DNA of 6,053 nucleotides from Planctomycetaceae bacterium (GTDB lineage: Bacteria; Planctomycetota; Planctomycetia; Pirellulales; Pirellulaceae): the NCBI GenBank assembly GCA_024642765.1, contig JAHEAM010000246.1, forward strand, positions 1-6,053, given 5' to 3'. The notes beneath the pieces are model-generated. The model was not told the origin of the DNA, searched no databases, and saw only the letters and a program-made list of their open reading frames with translations. Shown in pieces: positions 1 to 5,812 of this stretch. How positions within the stretch are numbered: the first letter of the stretch is position 1; each line of letters starts with the position of its first letter. Position numbers and translations under genes: made by a program.

Positions 1-382
1 GCAATTGATTTGTTTGGGCGTTCATGGGCTTGCCACCATACAAGCAAACAACTTCCAGACTTCGGCCCGTCGCCAGTCGTTGGATTTCTTTGGATACCTG
101 TAGGGCAAGTTCGCGCGTCGGAGTCAAAATCAATGCCAAGGGTACCGGCGTGCTGCGGCGGATGTGTTCTAGAATTGGAATTCCAAACGCTGCCGTTTTT
201 CCTGTTCCTGTTTGGGCCTGACCAATCAAGTCATGTTCTTCGAGCGCCAGTGGAATCAAGGCCGCTTGGATGGGAGTCGGACGCAAGTAGCCGATCTCTT
301 TTAATGTCGAGAGCATTTGGGGGGAGAGGCCCATATGCTGGAAATCGAGAAGCTGTTTGCGTATCGTTTTTTCTGCAGTCAC
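1..382 (-). CDS. DEAD-box ATP-dependent RNA helicase, N-terminal part (cut by window edge)
   Basis: This is the first 127 codons of a DEAD-box RNA helicase, an ATP-driven enzyme that unwinds short RNA duplexes or remodels RNA-protein complexes in the cytoplasm. Reading the minus strand from a GTG at 382, the Q motif GYLRPTPIQ lies near residues 31-39, with the isolated aromatic F14 upstream. Motif I (AQTGTGKTAAF, the Walker A ATP-binding loop) is near 56-66, motif Ia (PTRELALQ) near 88-95, and the GG motif (YGG) near 115-117. The DEAD box itself and the second RecA domain lie beyond position 1. An in-frame TGA precedes the GTG by a few codons. The GTG start is preferred over ATGs at 334 and 316 because those would remove F14, which belongs to the Q motif. 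No clear Shine-Dalgarno sequence is visible. The family is certain; the subtype (RhlE-, CsdA- or DbpA-like) cannot be told from this part. Confidence 0.93.
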   Translation of the reverse strand, partial: MTAEKTIRKQLLDFQHMGLSPQMLSTLKEIGYLRPTPIQAALIPLALEEHDLIGQAQTGTGKTAAFGIPILEHIRRSTPVPLALILTPTRELALQVSKEIQRLATGRSLEVVCLYGGKPMNAQTNQL

Positions 383-501
383 ATCTACACAGTATCAAAG
401 GTTGGATCATTACTAAAAAATCCGGTTTCGCGACAACCAGACGTACGCTTCAATTTCAAGAATCAAGGATTTTCATGCCAAAATAGCGTCTGGCGTTTCC
501 C

Positions 502-533
502 TTGTTTCAAAATTTCACTATTGGGTTATAACC
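502..533 (+). promoter_or_regulatory. Possible promoter of the HEAT-like gene, with a palindrome over the -10
   Basis: A -10-like TATAAC (527-532, five of six matches to the sigma-70 consensus) lies 19 nt after TTGTTT (502-507). The -10 sits inside the perfect 10-bp palindrome GGTTATAACC (524-533). Transcription from here would leave a leader of roughly 60 nt before the ATG at 599. The -35 match is weak and the spacer long, so this is only a candidate. The remaining intergenic sequence from 383 to 598 shows nothing else convincing. Confidence 0.3.
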
Positions 534-598
534 TGTTTTCGCGATTTTTGCTAGTCGAACTGGCTGTATGTCCGCGCGTCCAGTCGCTTAAAAAGAGA

Positions 599-2158
599 AT
601 GAAAATCATCGATGAGGCAGCATTCCGAATGTCACAACTAACCGAACGAGTCCACGATTATTTTTCCGCCGAGTCAATGTCGGATTGGTCGAATCGCCGA
701 ATGTCGGAATCCTTTCAACATTTGACTGCTGAGGAACTCGACCAAATTGCCGCCGAAATCGAACAGCGGCAATCGCAATTGGGCGATGTCGAATTTGGGC
801 AACGTTGCGAAAGGTTGATGCCCTATTTGGCTGAGTCTAGCCGATTGATTGGCGCGACGAATCCCAAGATACTTGCCCGAATTCAACGCCTATATATGGC
901 TACACCACCAGAGTCGAATTTGAGAAATGGTTGGTTGTACTGGTTGGCAGTGATGGGTGGTGAAGCGTTGACGGTGTGGCTGGATTTGATTTCGCAATCG
1001 CCTCCAGAATCGCGACGCGGAATTGTATGGGCATTTGCGCCATTGCTGAAAAATGAAGCTTTGACAGAGAGTTTTTTGGATGAGCTATTGAACGCAGCAC
1101 TTGGACACCGGCAACTTGCGGGCGTTGCCCTTGATTTGACAAACTTTCAGTTTCGCGAAGGGATCCGCAAAGTTCATTGTGCGGCGGCGCGAGTCCAGGG
1201 TCTTTCGCATTTGATGTCGAGCGTAGCGCAGCAACTCGCGCGCATTGAGGAGGGGCATGCCCCTCCGAGTTTTGAGCCATATCAAATCAGCCAAATGGTT
1301 GGTGATTCCGTATCACTGCTGGTGTCACTCTGTGACCTGATGGGATTGTGTGACTATCGCGACGCCGAAGGCAAGTTGCGTCAGGTCGCTGAATTGCGGC
1401 ATCGACGCGTCCAAACGGAGGCCGCTGCGGCCTTGGCGCGGTTGGGTATCGACGATGGCAAAGAGCAACTTTTGAAGTTGATTGCCGAACCATCCATTCG
1501 GATGCGGGCACTGAACTACGCGATCGAACTGGGGATGGAGTCCGAAGTCGATGAACAATTCCGAACTCCTGCCGCCGTTGCCGAAAGTCAAATGGCTATG
1601 TGGCTAGCGGAGCCTCAGCAGATGGGAATTGCTCCGAGCAAAGTGGATGTGATTGATCAACGCAGGCTCTTTTGGCCCGGTTTTGATAACCCCATCGATT
1701 GCTTCCTGGTGAGATTCGTATTTGGAGTTCCTCCGCAGCAGTATTCAAATATTGGTATTGTTGGGCCGATGACGTTTGCATTCGATTTCGATGTAAGCAC
1801 GTTGAGTTTCGACGATTTGTACGCGTCATTTGCTGGGTGGCAGGCGCAGCACGAGGAATTGCACGAGCTATCGCTCGATGAAGCCTACCGTTTGCGCGAC
1901 CGCGAAATTCAACGCCAGATTTGTCGTTTGGAGGAAGACGATTTCGAAGAAATTCAGCCAAAATTCGTGGCGTATTTTTTTGGCGAATGGATCTTGGTTG
2001 CGACCGCGAAACACAACGAAAATCAGGGCACAGCTATTGTTGACGACACACAGTTGCATTGGTTCGTTGATAATGGACCTGGTGCCAACAGTGAGTTCGC
2101 ATACCTCGTCTACCGGGGCAGGCGTTTGTTAACGACCTTCAACGATGCGCCGGAATAG
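599..2158 (+). CDS. HEAT-repeat-like protein of unknown function
   Basis: I do not recognise a named family. From the ATG at 599 the protein has 519 residues, with no signal peptide or membrane helix, so it is probably cytoplasmic. The N-terminal part is rich in charged helices (LTAEELDQIAAEIEQRQ). The middle is a run of helical pairs, the clearest being about residues 262-310, where RRVQTEAAAALARLGIDDG has the pattern of a HEAT/PBS-lyase-type repeat. Such repeats usually form curved protein-binding scaffolds. From about residue 357 (LFWPGFDNPIDCFLVRF) the character changes to a mixed, aromatic-rich domain with the segments FVAYFFGEWILVATAKH and LVYRGRRLL. The reading frame stays open upstream to 317, but that part overlaps the divergent helicase and its translation is Phe/Cys/Ser-rich and unlike protein. 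Starts at 629 (with GAGG 11 nt upstream) or 701 are also possible. It stands alone, ending before a terminator shared with the HU gene. Confidence 0.8.
   Translation: MKIIDEAAFRMSQLTERVHDYFSAESMSDWSNRRMSESFQHLTAEELDQIAAEIEQRQSQLGDVEFGQRCERLMPYLAESSRLIGATNPKILARIQRLYMATPPESNLRNGWLYWLAVMGGEALTVWLDLISQSPPESRRGIVWAFAPLLKNEALTESFLDELLNAALGHRQLAGVALDLTNFQFREGIRKVHCAAARVQGLSHLMSSVAQQLARIEEGHAPPSFEPYQISQMVGDSVSLLVSLCDLMGLCDYRDAEGKLRQVAELRHRRVQTEAAAALARLGIDDGKEQLLKLIAEPSIRMRALNYAIELGMESEVDEQFRTPAAVAESQMAMWLAEPQQMGIAPSKVDVIDQRRLFWPGFDNPIDCFLVRFVFGVPPQQYSNIGIVGPMTFAFDFDVSTLSFDDLYASFAGWQAQHEELHELSLDEAYRLRDREIQRQICRLEEDDFEEIQPKFVAYFFGEWILVATAKHNENQGTAIVDDTQLHWFVDNGPGANSEFAYLVYRGRRLLTTFNDAPE
1249..1266. 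repeat. 18-bp perfect palindrome inside the HEAT-like gene
   Basis: GGAGGGGCATGCCCCTCC reads the same on both strands and is GC-rich. It lies in frame and encodes part of the segment EEGHAPPS, between helical regions. It could fold into a hairpin in the mRNA, or be a trace of a short palindromic repeat element. No second copy occurs in this window. Confidence 0.8.
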
Positions 2159-2235
2159 CGCTGGCTTCAACCCAACCTTCGTTTTATTCCAATCCGCTCG
2201 GTGGCGGATGTCTGCCGATTTCTAAAAAAGAGAAC

Positions 2236-2280
2236 AAAAAAATGGCGTTGCAGATGAGTCGCAACGCCATTTCGATTTTT
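2236..2280. terminator. Intrinsic terminator, probably bidirectional
   Basis: A perfect 12-bp stem (AAATGGCGTTGC at 2240-2251 and its complement at 2261-2272) encloses a 9-nt loop. On the plus strand it is followed within a few bases by TTTTT (2276-2280), serving the HEAT-like gene that ends at 2158. On the minus strand it is followed by a T-rich stretch (A-runs at 2236-2240 and 2224-2229 on the plus strand), serving the HU gene that ends at 2357. It is the strongest hairpin seen in the window, and its position between two convergent genes fits a shared terminator. Confidence 0.8.
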
Positions 2281-2356
2281 GTTTCACAATCGGAAACTTG
2301 AGACGACAAATGTTTTTCAGGAACATCGCAGTACAAGTCAACAACGATGGCGTCGA

Positions 2357-2695
2357 TTAGACGGCGTCTTTGAGTGCCTTCAATGGCAAGATTTTTACGA
2401 CGTTACGTGCTGGTTTGGCAGCAACGTCCATCAATTCTCCTGGTTTGAACGGATTGGGAACTCCTTTTTGCGCCTTTTTCGCAGGCTTGCGGACAACCTT
2501 GAATTTCGAAACACCTGGGAAAGTGAAAGCGCCTGGGCCATTTTTCTTCAGGCTGCTCATAACCAATCCAGCGAAACCATCGAGGACGTTTGCGACGTCT
2601 TTTTTGGATAGGCCAGTTTTTTCAGAGAGAGATGCTAGGATCTCCGACTTCGACAGTGGTTTTTTCGTTGCGGTAGCTGCTGCTTTCTTTGCCAT
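2357..2695 (-). CDS. HU-family DNA-binding protein
   Basis: This is a 112-residue histone-like protein of the HU/IHF family, which binds DNA as a dimer and bends it. The fold is readable in order. A short Ala/Thr/Lys-rich tail covers residues 1-12, and the helical dimerisation body (KSEILASLSEKTGLSKKDV and on) covers about 15-50. The strand region FTFPGVSKFKVVRKPA follows at 57-72, then the DNA-binding arm with the conserved Asn-Pro tip (N81, P82), and the typical ending PLKALKDAV. Typical HU is about 90 residues; the extra length is the basic tail and a slightly longer arm (VPNPFKPGE). The ATG at 2695 is supported by a good ribosome binding site. The gene stands alone and ends at a strong terminator. 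HU versus IHF cannot be decided, but the arm and tail look like the divergent HU type I associate with planctomycetes and some proteobacteria. Confidence 0.93.
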   Translation of the reverse strand: MAKKAAATATKKPLSKSEILASLSEKTGLSKKDVANVLDGFAGLVMSSLKKNGPGAFTFPGVSKFKVVRKPAKKAQKGVPNPFKPGELMDVAAKPARNVVKILPLKALKDAV

Positions 2696-2700
2696 TTCAA

Positions 2701-2710
2701 ATCCTTCCTT
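2701..2710 (-). promoter_or_regulatory. Ribosome binding site of the HU-family gene
   Basis: On the minus strand AAGGAAGGAT lies five bases before the ATG at 2695, with the purine-rich core AGGAAGG at a usual distance. It is the clearest Shine-Dalgarno sequence in the window and fixes the HU start. Confidence 0.65.
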
Positions 2711-3210
2711 TGTAGGTTTGTTTGAGCTGTTACTTCACAAGCACAAAACAAACCAAAAAATTGAATCATTACCAGTGCGACACGCGGCAATCGTTGTGTT
2801 GGAAAACAAAATGCGCGGCGTCGCAACAACTTGTTTCGCACATGCTTCGGCACTTCGTCCTTGCATACAAGAATAATAGGTTACGCATTCCCCCCGATTT
2901 GCCAAGCGTGAATTGGCTAAATTTGCCTAAAAAAAGGGAGTTTCGTTAACTTTTGTAACCCGTTGAAAACGGTCCGAATTGGTAGGCCGAAAAAAAATGT
3001 CGGCGACGCTGGACGATAAATGAATCGCGATTTTAAAAAAAGTGAATTGCAGGGCAGGGCCCGGAGAGATTTTTTGATTGGCATTTTGAAAGGCGTAGTC
3101 GGTGTGATTCCAAAGGTCTATACTTGCAGGGACCGCCCAATTCTTGGATGTTGGTTGGGAGCGGAAACCACAAAAACACCACAAAAAACGGCCTTTATTG
3201 ATATCTTCAT
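2711..3210. other. Intergenic region of about 500 bp without a convincing gene
   Basis: This region lies between the divergent HU and response-regulator genes and should hold both promoters. I see no clear sigma-70 promoter; TATACT at about 3117-3122 resembles a -10 box for the plus strand but lacks a matching -35. Small inverted repeats are present: GCCAA/TTGGC at 2901-2905 and 2913-2917, and a CCGTT/AACGG hairpin with a 3-nt loop near 2962-2974. Just before the response regulator there is a tandem repeat, ACCACAAAAAC (3167-3177) then ACCACAAAAAAC (3178-3189). An open frame of 64 codons (3020-3214) overlaps the response-regulator start by four bases but has no ribosome binding site or recognisable motif, so I do not call it a gene. 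No tRNA-like or rRNA-like fold was seen. Confidence 0.5.
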
Positions 3211-3663
3211 ATGAACAAAAACACAACGAATCGCATTTTGATTGCAGACGACAATCAAGCTAATTGTGAGTTGCTCGAAGCCTACTTGGCAGAAGTGCCA
3301 TGTGAAATCGAGGTCGCTCGTGATGGAGCCGAAACGATGGCCAAGGCCGAAAGTTTCCGGCCGGATTTGATTTTGCTTGACGTAATGATGCCCAAACTGA
3401 GTGGATTTGAAGTTTGTGATCGGCTGAAAAAAAAACCAGAAACACAAAAGATTATGGTGCTGATGGTCACTGCTTTGAACGAATTGGGGGACATTCAGCG
3501 CGCCGTCGATGCCGGCACCAACGATTTTCTATCTAAGCCGGTGCAGAAATTGGAACTGCTTAAGAGGGTCGAAAATTTGCTTGCCCTCAAAGGTGTGACT
3601 GATGAAAACGAACGCTTGCGGCAGTACATTCAGCGGATGGAAGAACAGTCGCCAGCCCACTAG
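3211..3663 (+). CDS. Single-domain response regulator (REC / CheY-like)
   Basis: This is a 150-residue receiver domain protein, the part of a two-component system that accepts a phosphoryl group from a histidine kinase. All key residues are present: the acidic pair D13 and D14 after the first strand (ILIADD), the phosphate-accepting D57 in LILLDVMMP, the switch T87 in MVTA, and K109 in the SKP motif. The wording around D57 and K109 resembles PleD/DivK-type receivers. After the receiver only a short charged helix remains (about 127-147, TDENERLRQYIQRMEEQ), so there is no DNA-binding or enzymatic output domain. It probably acts by protein contact. No kinase gene is nearby, so the partner is unknown. 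The ATG at 3211 lacks a Shine-Dalgarno sequence. The dioxygenase gene follows after 39 nt with no terminator between, suggesting cotranscription. A run of nine A's (3427-3435) encodes K73-K75. Confidence 0.95.
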   Translation: MNKNTTNRILIADDNQANCELLEAYLAEVPCEIEVARDGAETMAKAESFRPDLILLDVMMPKLSGFEVCDRLKKKPETQKIMVLMVTALNELGDIQRAVDAGTNDFLSKPVQKLELLKRVENLLALKGVTDENERLRQYIQRMEEQSPAH

Positions 3664-3702
3664 GTAACGCACTTTTTTATCAATTTTTAAAAGGCTTGAG
3701 TC

Positions 3703-4254
3703 ATGGCAATCGCAAAACCATTTAATTTGATGCGTTGGATCGAAGAGCATCGAGACGAATTCAAAGTCCCTGTCATGAACAAACAGTTTTACAAAGACGC
3801 TGACGACGTGATCGTGTTCGTTTCGCTGGGGCCCAACACTCGAAACGACTATCATGTCAATCCAACAGAAGAACTTTTTTATCAATTGGAAGGTGACATT
3901 GCAGTTCGCATTCGTCCTTTGGACGGGACGCCACCACACGACGTCGTGATTCGCGAGGGTGAGATGTGGTTGTGCCCACGCAATGTGCCGCATCGTCCCC
4001 AGCGACCTGCGGGCACGGTCGGATTGATTGTCGAATTCCCACGTCCAGAAGACACTAGGGATCAATTGCGTTGGTATTGTCCCGACGATATTCACTTGGT
4101 GTATCAAGCTGAATTTCGTTTGAAACACATTGATGAAGATCTTCACAAAGTGATGGACGATTTTTGGAACGGACCGGTTGATCGTCGCACTTGCAAAGAA
4201 ACGGGCAAGGTCATCGAGCGTGCTGGTACTTTCGCAATCACATCTGACGCGTAA
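3703..4254 (+). CDS. nbaC: 3-hydroxyanthranilate 3,4-dioxygenase
   Basis: This 183-residue cupin enzyme opens the ring of 3-hydroxyanthranilate with O2 to give 2-amino-3-carboxymuconate semialdehyde. That step belongs to the kynurenine route of tryptophan breakdown and, where the product closes to quinolinate, to NAD synthesis. The start MAIAKPFNLMRWIEEHRDEF matches the family. By comparison with the Cupriavidus metallidurans enzyme as I remember it, the catalytic iron ligands are H51, E57 and H97, with R47, R101 and E111 as substrate-binding positions (GPNTRNDYHVNPTEELFYQL; PRNVPHRPQRP). The length is close to the bacterial type (about 174). Bacterial enzymes usually carry a second, rubredoxin-like iron held by two CxxC pairs near the C-terminus. 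Here each pair keeps only its first cysteine (C126 with D129; C164 with T167), so this site is probably lost. AAAAGG lies upstream of the ATG as a modest ribosome binding site. No other kynurenine-pathway gene is in the window. Confidence 0.93.
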   Translation: MAIAKPFNLMRWIEEHRDEFKVPVMNKQFYKDADDVIVFVSLGPNTRNDYHVNPTEELFYQLEGDIAVRIRPLDGTPPHDVVIREGEMWLCPRNVPHRPQRPAGTVGLIVEFPRPEDTRDQLRWYCPDDIHLVYQAEFRLKHIDEDLHKVMDDFWNGPVDRRTCKETGKVIERAGTFAITSDA

Positions 4255-4313
4255 TTGGCACGACCACAAATCGGGTCACAACCAAAATGAAAGAATTTTT
4301 GAATGTCAGGCTA

Positions 4314-4339
4314 CCGAATTCTTGTGCCGAATTCTTGTG
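4314..4339. repeat. Perfect tandem duplication, 2 x 13 bp
   Basis: CCGAATTCTTGTG occurs twice head to tail (4314-4326 and 4327-4339) in the 183-bp gap between the dioxygenase and the L12-like gene. Two copies suggest a recent slippage event rather than a functional array. The rest of this gap shows no clear promoter or terminator. Confidence 0.85.
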
Positions 4340-4437
4340 TGATGGCCGGGCTTGCAGTACTGGGCGACTGATGCGGTTAAAACGACTTTTTGTCGCAAAT
4401 TGAATCGACGGCTTTTCTCGTAAGGTTTTTCAAAGTA

Positions 4438-4899
4438 ATGCCCAAAGAATTTGACGAACTCCCCGACCATGTACAAGCGGAGATTCGGGCAGCAATCTTG
4501 GCGGGCCGGAAAATTGAGGCCATCAAGTTTTATTACGAACAGACAAAGTCTAGTTTGAATGAATGTAAAGCTGTTGTTGATCAAGAAGTCAAACTGATGC
4601 GAGCTGGCGGCACAGGACATCAGCAGAAGACTGTCAAAGCTGCAGACATGGATCGAATTCTTGACGCCATTTTCGCAAACCGAAAACTGGAAGCGGTTAA
4701 AATTTATAAAGAATTGAACAATGTCAGTTTATTAGAATCGAAGACGTTTGTTGACGAGTTGATCGCACAACTTAGTACGGAATTTCCTAATGAATTTGCA
4801 GGCGGTAAGGGCTATAAACCCGGTTGTGTCGTTTTGATAGCGTATGTTTTGATGGCGTATGCCATCTCGCTGGTTGTTGCAGTATTCGCAACGTTCTAA
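4438..4899 (+). CDS. Small membrane-anchored protein with two L7/L12-C-terminal-like repeats
   Basis: This 153-residue protein carries two copies of a helical motif resembling the C-terminal domain of ribosomal protein L7/L12, whose core reads roughly K-x-x-x-I-K-x-x-R-x-x-x-x-x-x-L-x-E-A-K-x-x-V-x. Copy one is about residues 14-54 (GRKIEAIKFYYEQTKSSLNE with CKAVVD following) and copy two about 72-112 (NRKLEAVKIYKELNNVSLLE with SKTFVDEL following). A linker rich in Gly, Gln and Lys joins them. Residues about 130-152 (CVVLIAYVLMAYAISLVVAV and on) form one hydrophobic helix ending at the C-terminus, so the repeats probably face the cytoplasm as in a tail-anchored protein. It is not ribosomal L7/L12, since it lacks the N-terminal dimerisation domain. 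Its function is unknown. The frame is open upstream to a TTG at 4390, but the ATG at 4438 gives a more natural N-terminus; the Shine-Dalgarno sequence is weak. It may be transcribed with the dioxygenase or alone. Confidence 0.82.
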   Translation: MPKEFDELPDHVQAEIRAAILAGRKIEAIKFYYEQTKSSLNECKAVVDQEVKLMRAGGTGHQQKTVKAADMDRILDAIFANRKLEAVKIYKELNNVSLLESKTFVDELIAQLSTEFPNEFAGGKGYKPGCVVLIAYVLMAYAISLVVAVFATF

Positions 4900-5053
4900 C
4901 GAAGTTGCTGATTCAAGCAGGTGTTTAGCAACCACGAGTGTCGGCACGAGGCGAAACATTTCATTATGATGAGTTGGTGGATAAAGACATTGGCCAATGT
5001 TTTTAGGAAGTTACCGCCTGGTAAATTTGCGGTTGGCCGGACATCGACGTGCA

Positions 5054-5082
5054 GAAAAAAAAGAACCTCTGAACGATGGTTA
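5054..5082 (-). terminator. Weak possible terminator after smpB
   Basis: On the minus strand, immediately at the smpB stop codon, AACC pairs with GGTT (plus-strand 5078-5081 and 5064-5067), followed by C and a run of eight T's (5062-5055). The A-rich end of smpB could lengthen the stem by pairing with the T-run. The GC part of the stem is short, so the call rests mainly on the T-run and position. Confidence 0.3.
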
Positions 5083-5583
5083 GTTTTTCTTTTTCATGAC
5101 TCGGCTGAGTTGCCGTTTGTTGTCGGCCTCTTTGATGGATTGACGTTTGTCGTGGAGTTTCTTGCCGCGACCTACGCCGACAATGAGTTTCACGATGCCA
5201 CGTTCGTTGAAATAGATGTGTAGCGGGATGAGAGTTAGGCCCTTTTCGTGGGCGCGAACTGAAAGTTTTTTGAGTTGTACTCTTTGAACGAGGAGTTTGC
5301 GGGGCCGACGGCGAGCGTGATTCCACAAGGTGGCTTGTTTGTATTCGGCGATATCCGCTCCAACGAGCCACAACTCGCCATCGGATACTCGAACGTAAGC
5401 CTCATCGAGTGAGATCTGATTGTCGCGGAGACTTTTGACCTCACTGCCCAGCAACATGATTCCGCATTCGATTTGTTCGAGTATCTCGTATTTAAAGCGA
5501 GCTTTGCGATTTTCGGCGATGTTTTTGCGTTGGGGACCACTGGCGTCTGGTTTACCAGATTTGGCTTTTTTGGCTGGGGACAT
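5080..5583 (-). CDS. smpB: SsrA (tmRNA)-binding protein SmpB
   Basis: SmpB binds tmRNA and guides it into stalled ribosomes, where its C-terminal tail fills the empty mRNA channel during trans-translation. From the ATG at 5583 the protein has 167 residues, close to the usual 150-160 plus a basic N-terminal tail (residues 1-20, Lys/Pro/Ser-rich). The family signature is complete: N25-R26-K27-A28 and the YEILE.IE.GI stretch, then the hallmark GSEVKSLRDNQISLDEAYV (46-64). Next come the RRPRKLL segment (92-98), GLTLIPLHIYF (115-125), and GRGKKLHDKR (138-147), where the DKR starts the tail, followed by a Lys/Arg-rich helix. The frame is open upstream to a TTG at 5616, but the ATG gives a conventional start; no strong Shine-Dalgarno sequence is visible. 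The gene stands alone and diverges from lipA. The tmRNA gene itself is not in this window. Confidence 0.96.
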   Translation of the reverse strand: MSPAKKAKSGKPDASGPQRKNIAENRKARFKYEILEQIECGIMLLGSEVKSLRDNQISLDEAYVRVSDGELWLVGADIAEYKQATLWNHARRRPRKLLVQRVQLKKLSVRAHEKGLTLIPLHIYFNERGIVKLIVGVGRGKKLHDKRQSIKEADNKRQLSRVMKKKN

Positions 5584-5693
5584 AACAATCGGGCTACCAA
5601 ACTGGGCTAACGACAACGCACGCGGGATATCGGGATATAGAGAAAAACGTAGACGATCTTTCGTTTTGACACAATCGTTGTCAAGGGACCGTT

Positions 5694-5721
5694 TTGCAAA
5701 TGACTCGTTTCGGTTAATAAT
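5694..5721 (+). promoter_or_regulatory. Possible promoter of lipA
   Basis: TTGCAA (5694-5699) is followed after 16 nt by AATAAT (5716-5721), a four-of-six and five-of-six match to sigma-70 boxes. Transcription would start about 85 nt before the GTG at 5813. Between this and smpB lies an inverted repeat, TTGACA (5666-5671) and TGTCAA (5679-5684), that could belong to either divergent promoter. These are sequence matches only. Confidence 0.3.
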
Positions 5722-5812
5722 ACTTCAGGCGCGTGTGCTTATGTTGTGCTAGGTCGAACGAAGCATCCGGTGACACGCATATGACGGCAAATTGAAAACA
5801 CGTATTTTGTTG

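Noticed and set aside
175..186. 12-bp perfect palindrome TTGGAATTCCAA
   Set aside because: It lies in conserved helicase coding sequence (FGIPIL after motif I) and is explained by the codons.
317..598. Upstream in-frame extension of the HEAT-like gene to a TTG at 317
   Set aside because: It overlaps the divergent helicase N-terminus, and its translation is rich in Phe, Cys and Ser with no protein-like pattern, so the start at 599 is preferred.
900..1961. Several minus-strand open frames within the HEAT-like gene
   Set aside because: They are shadows of a long plus-strand frame, with low-complexity translations and no family resemblance.
2370..2876. Plus-strand open frame of 168 codons opposite the HU gene
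   Set aside because: It is the antisense shadow of the HU coding sequence, which has a family match and a good ribosome binding site.
5013..5033. Hairpin ACCGC/GCGGT as a terminator for the L12-like gene
   Set aside because: The stem is only 5 bp with an 11-nt loop and no following T-run on the plus strand.
4921..5223. Plus-strand open frame of 100 codons overlapping the end of smpB
   Set aside because: Most of it is the antisense of the certain smpB coding sequence; no start signal or recognisable motif.
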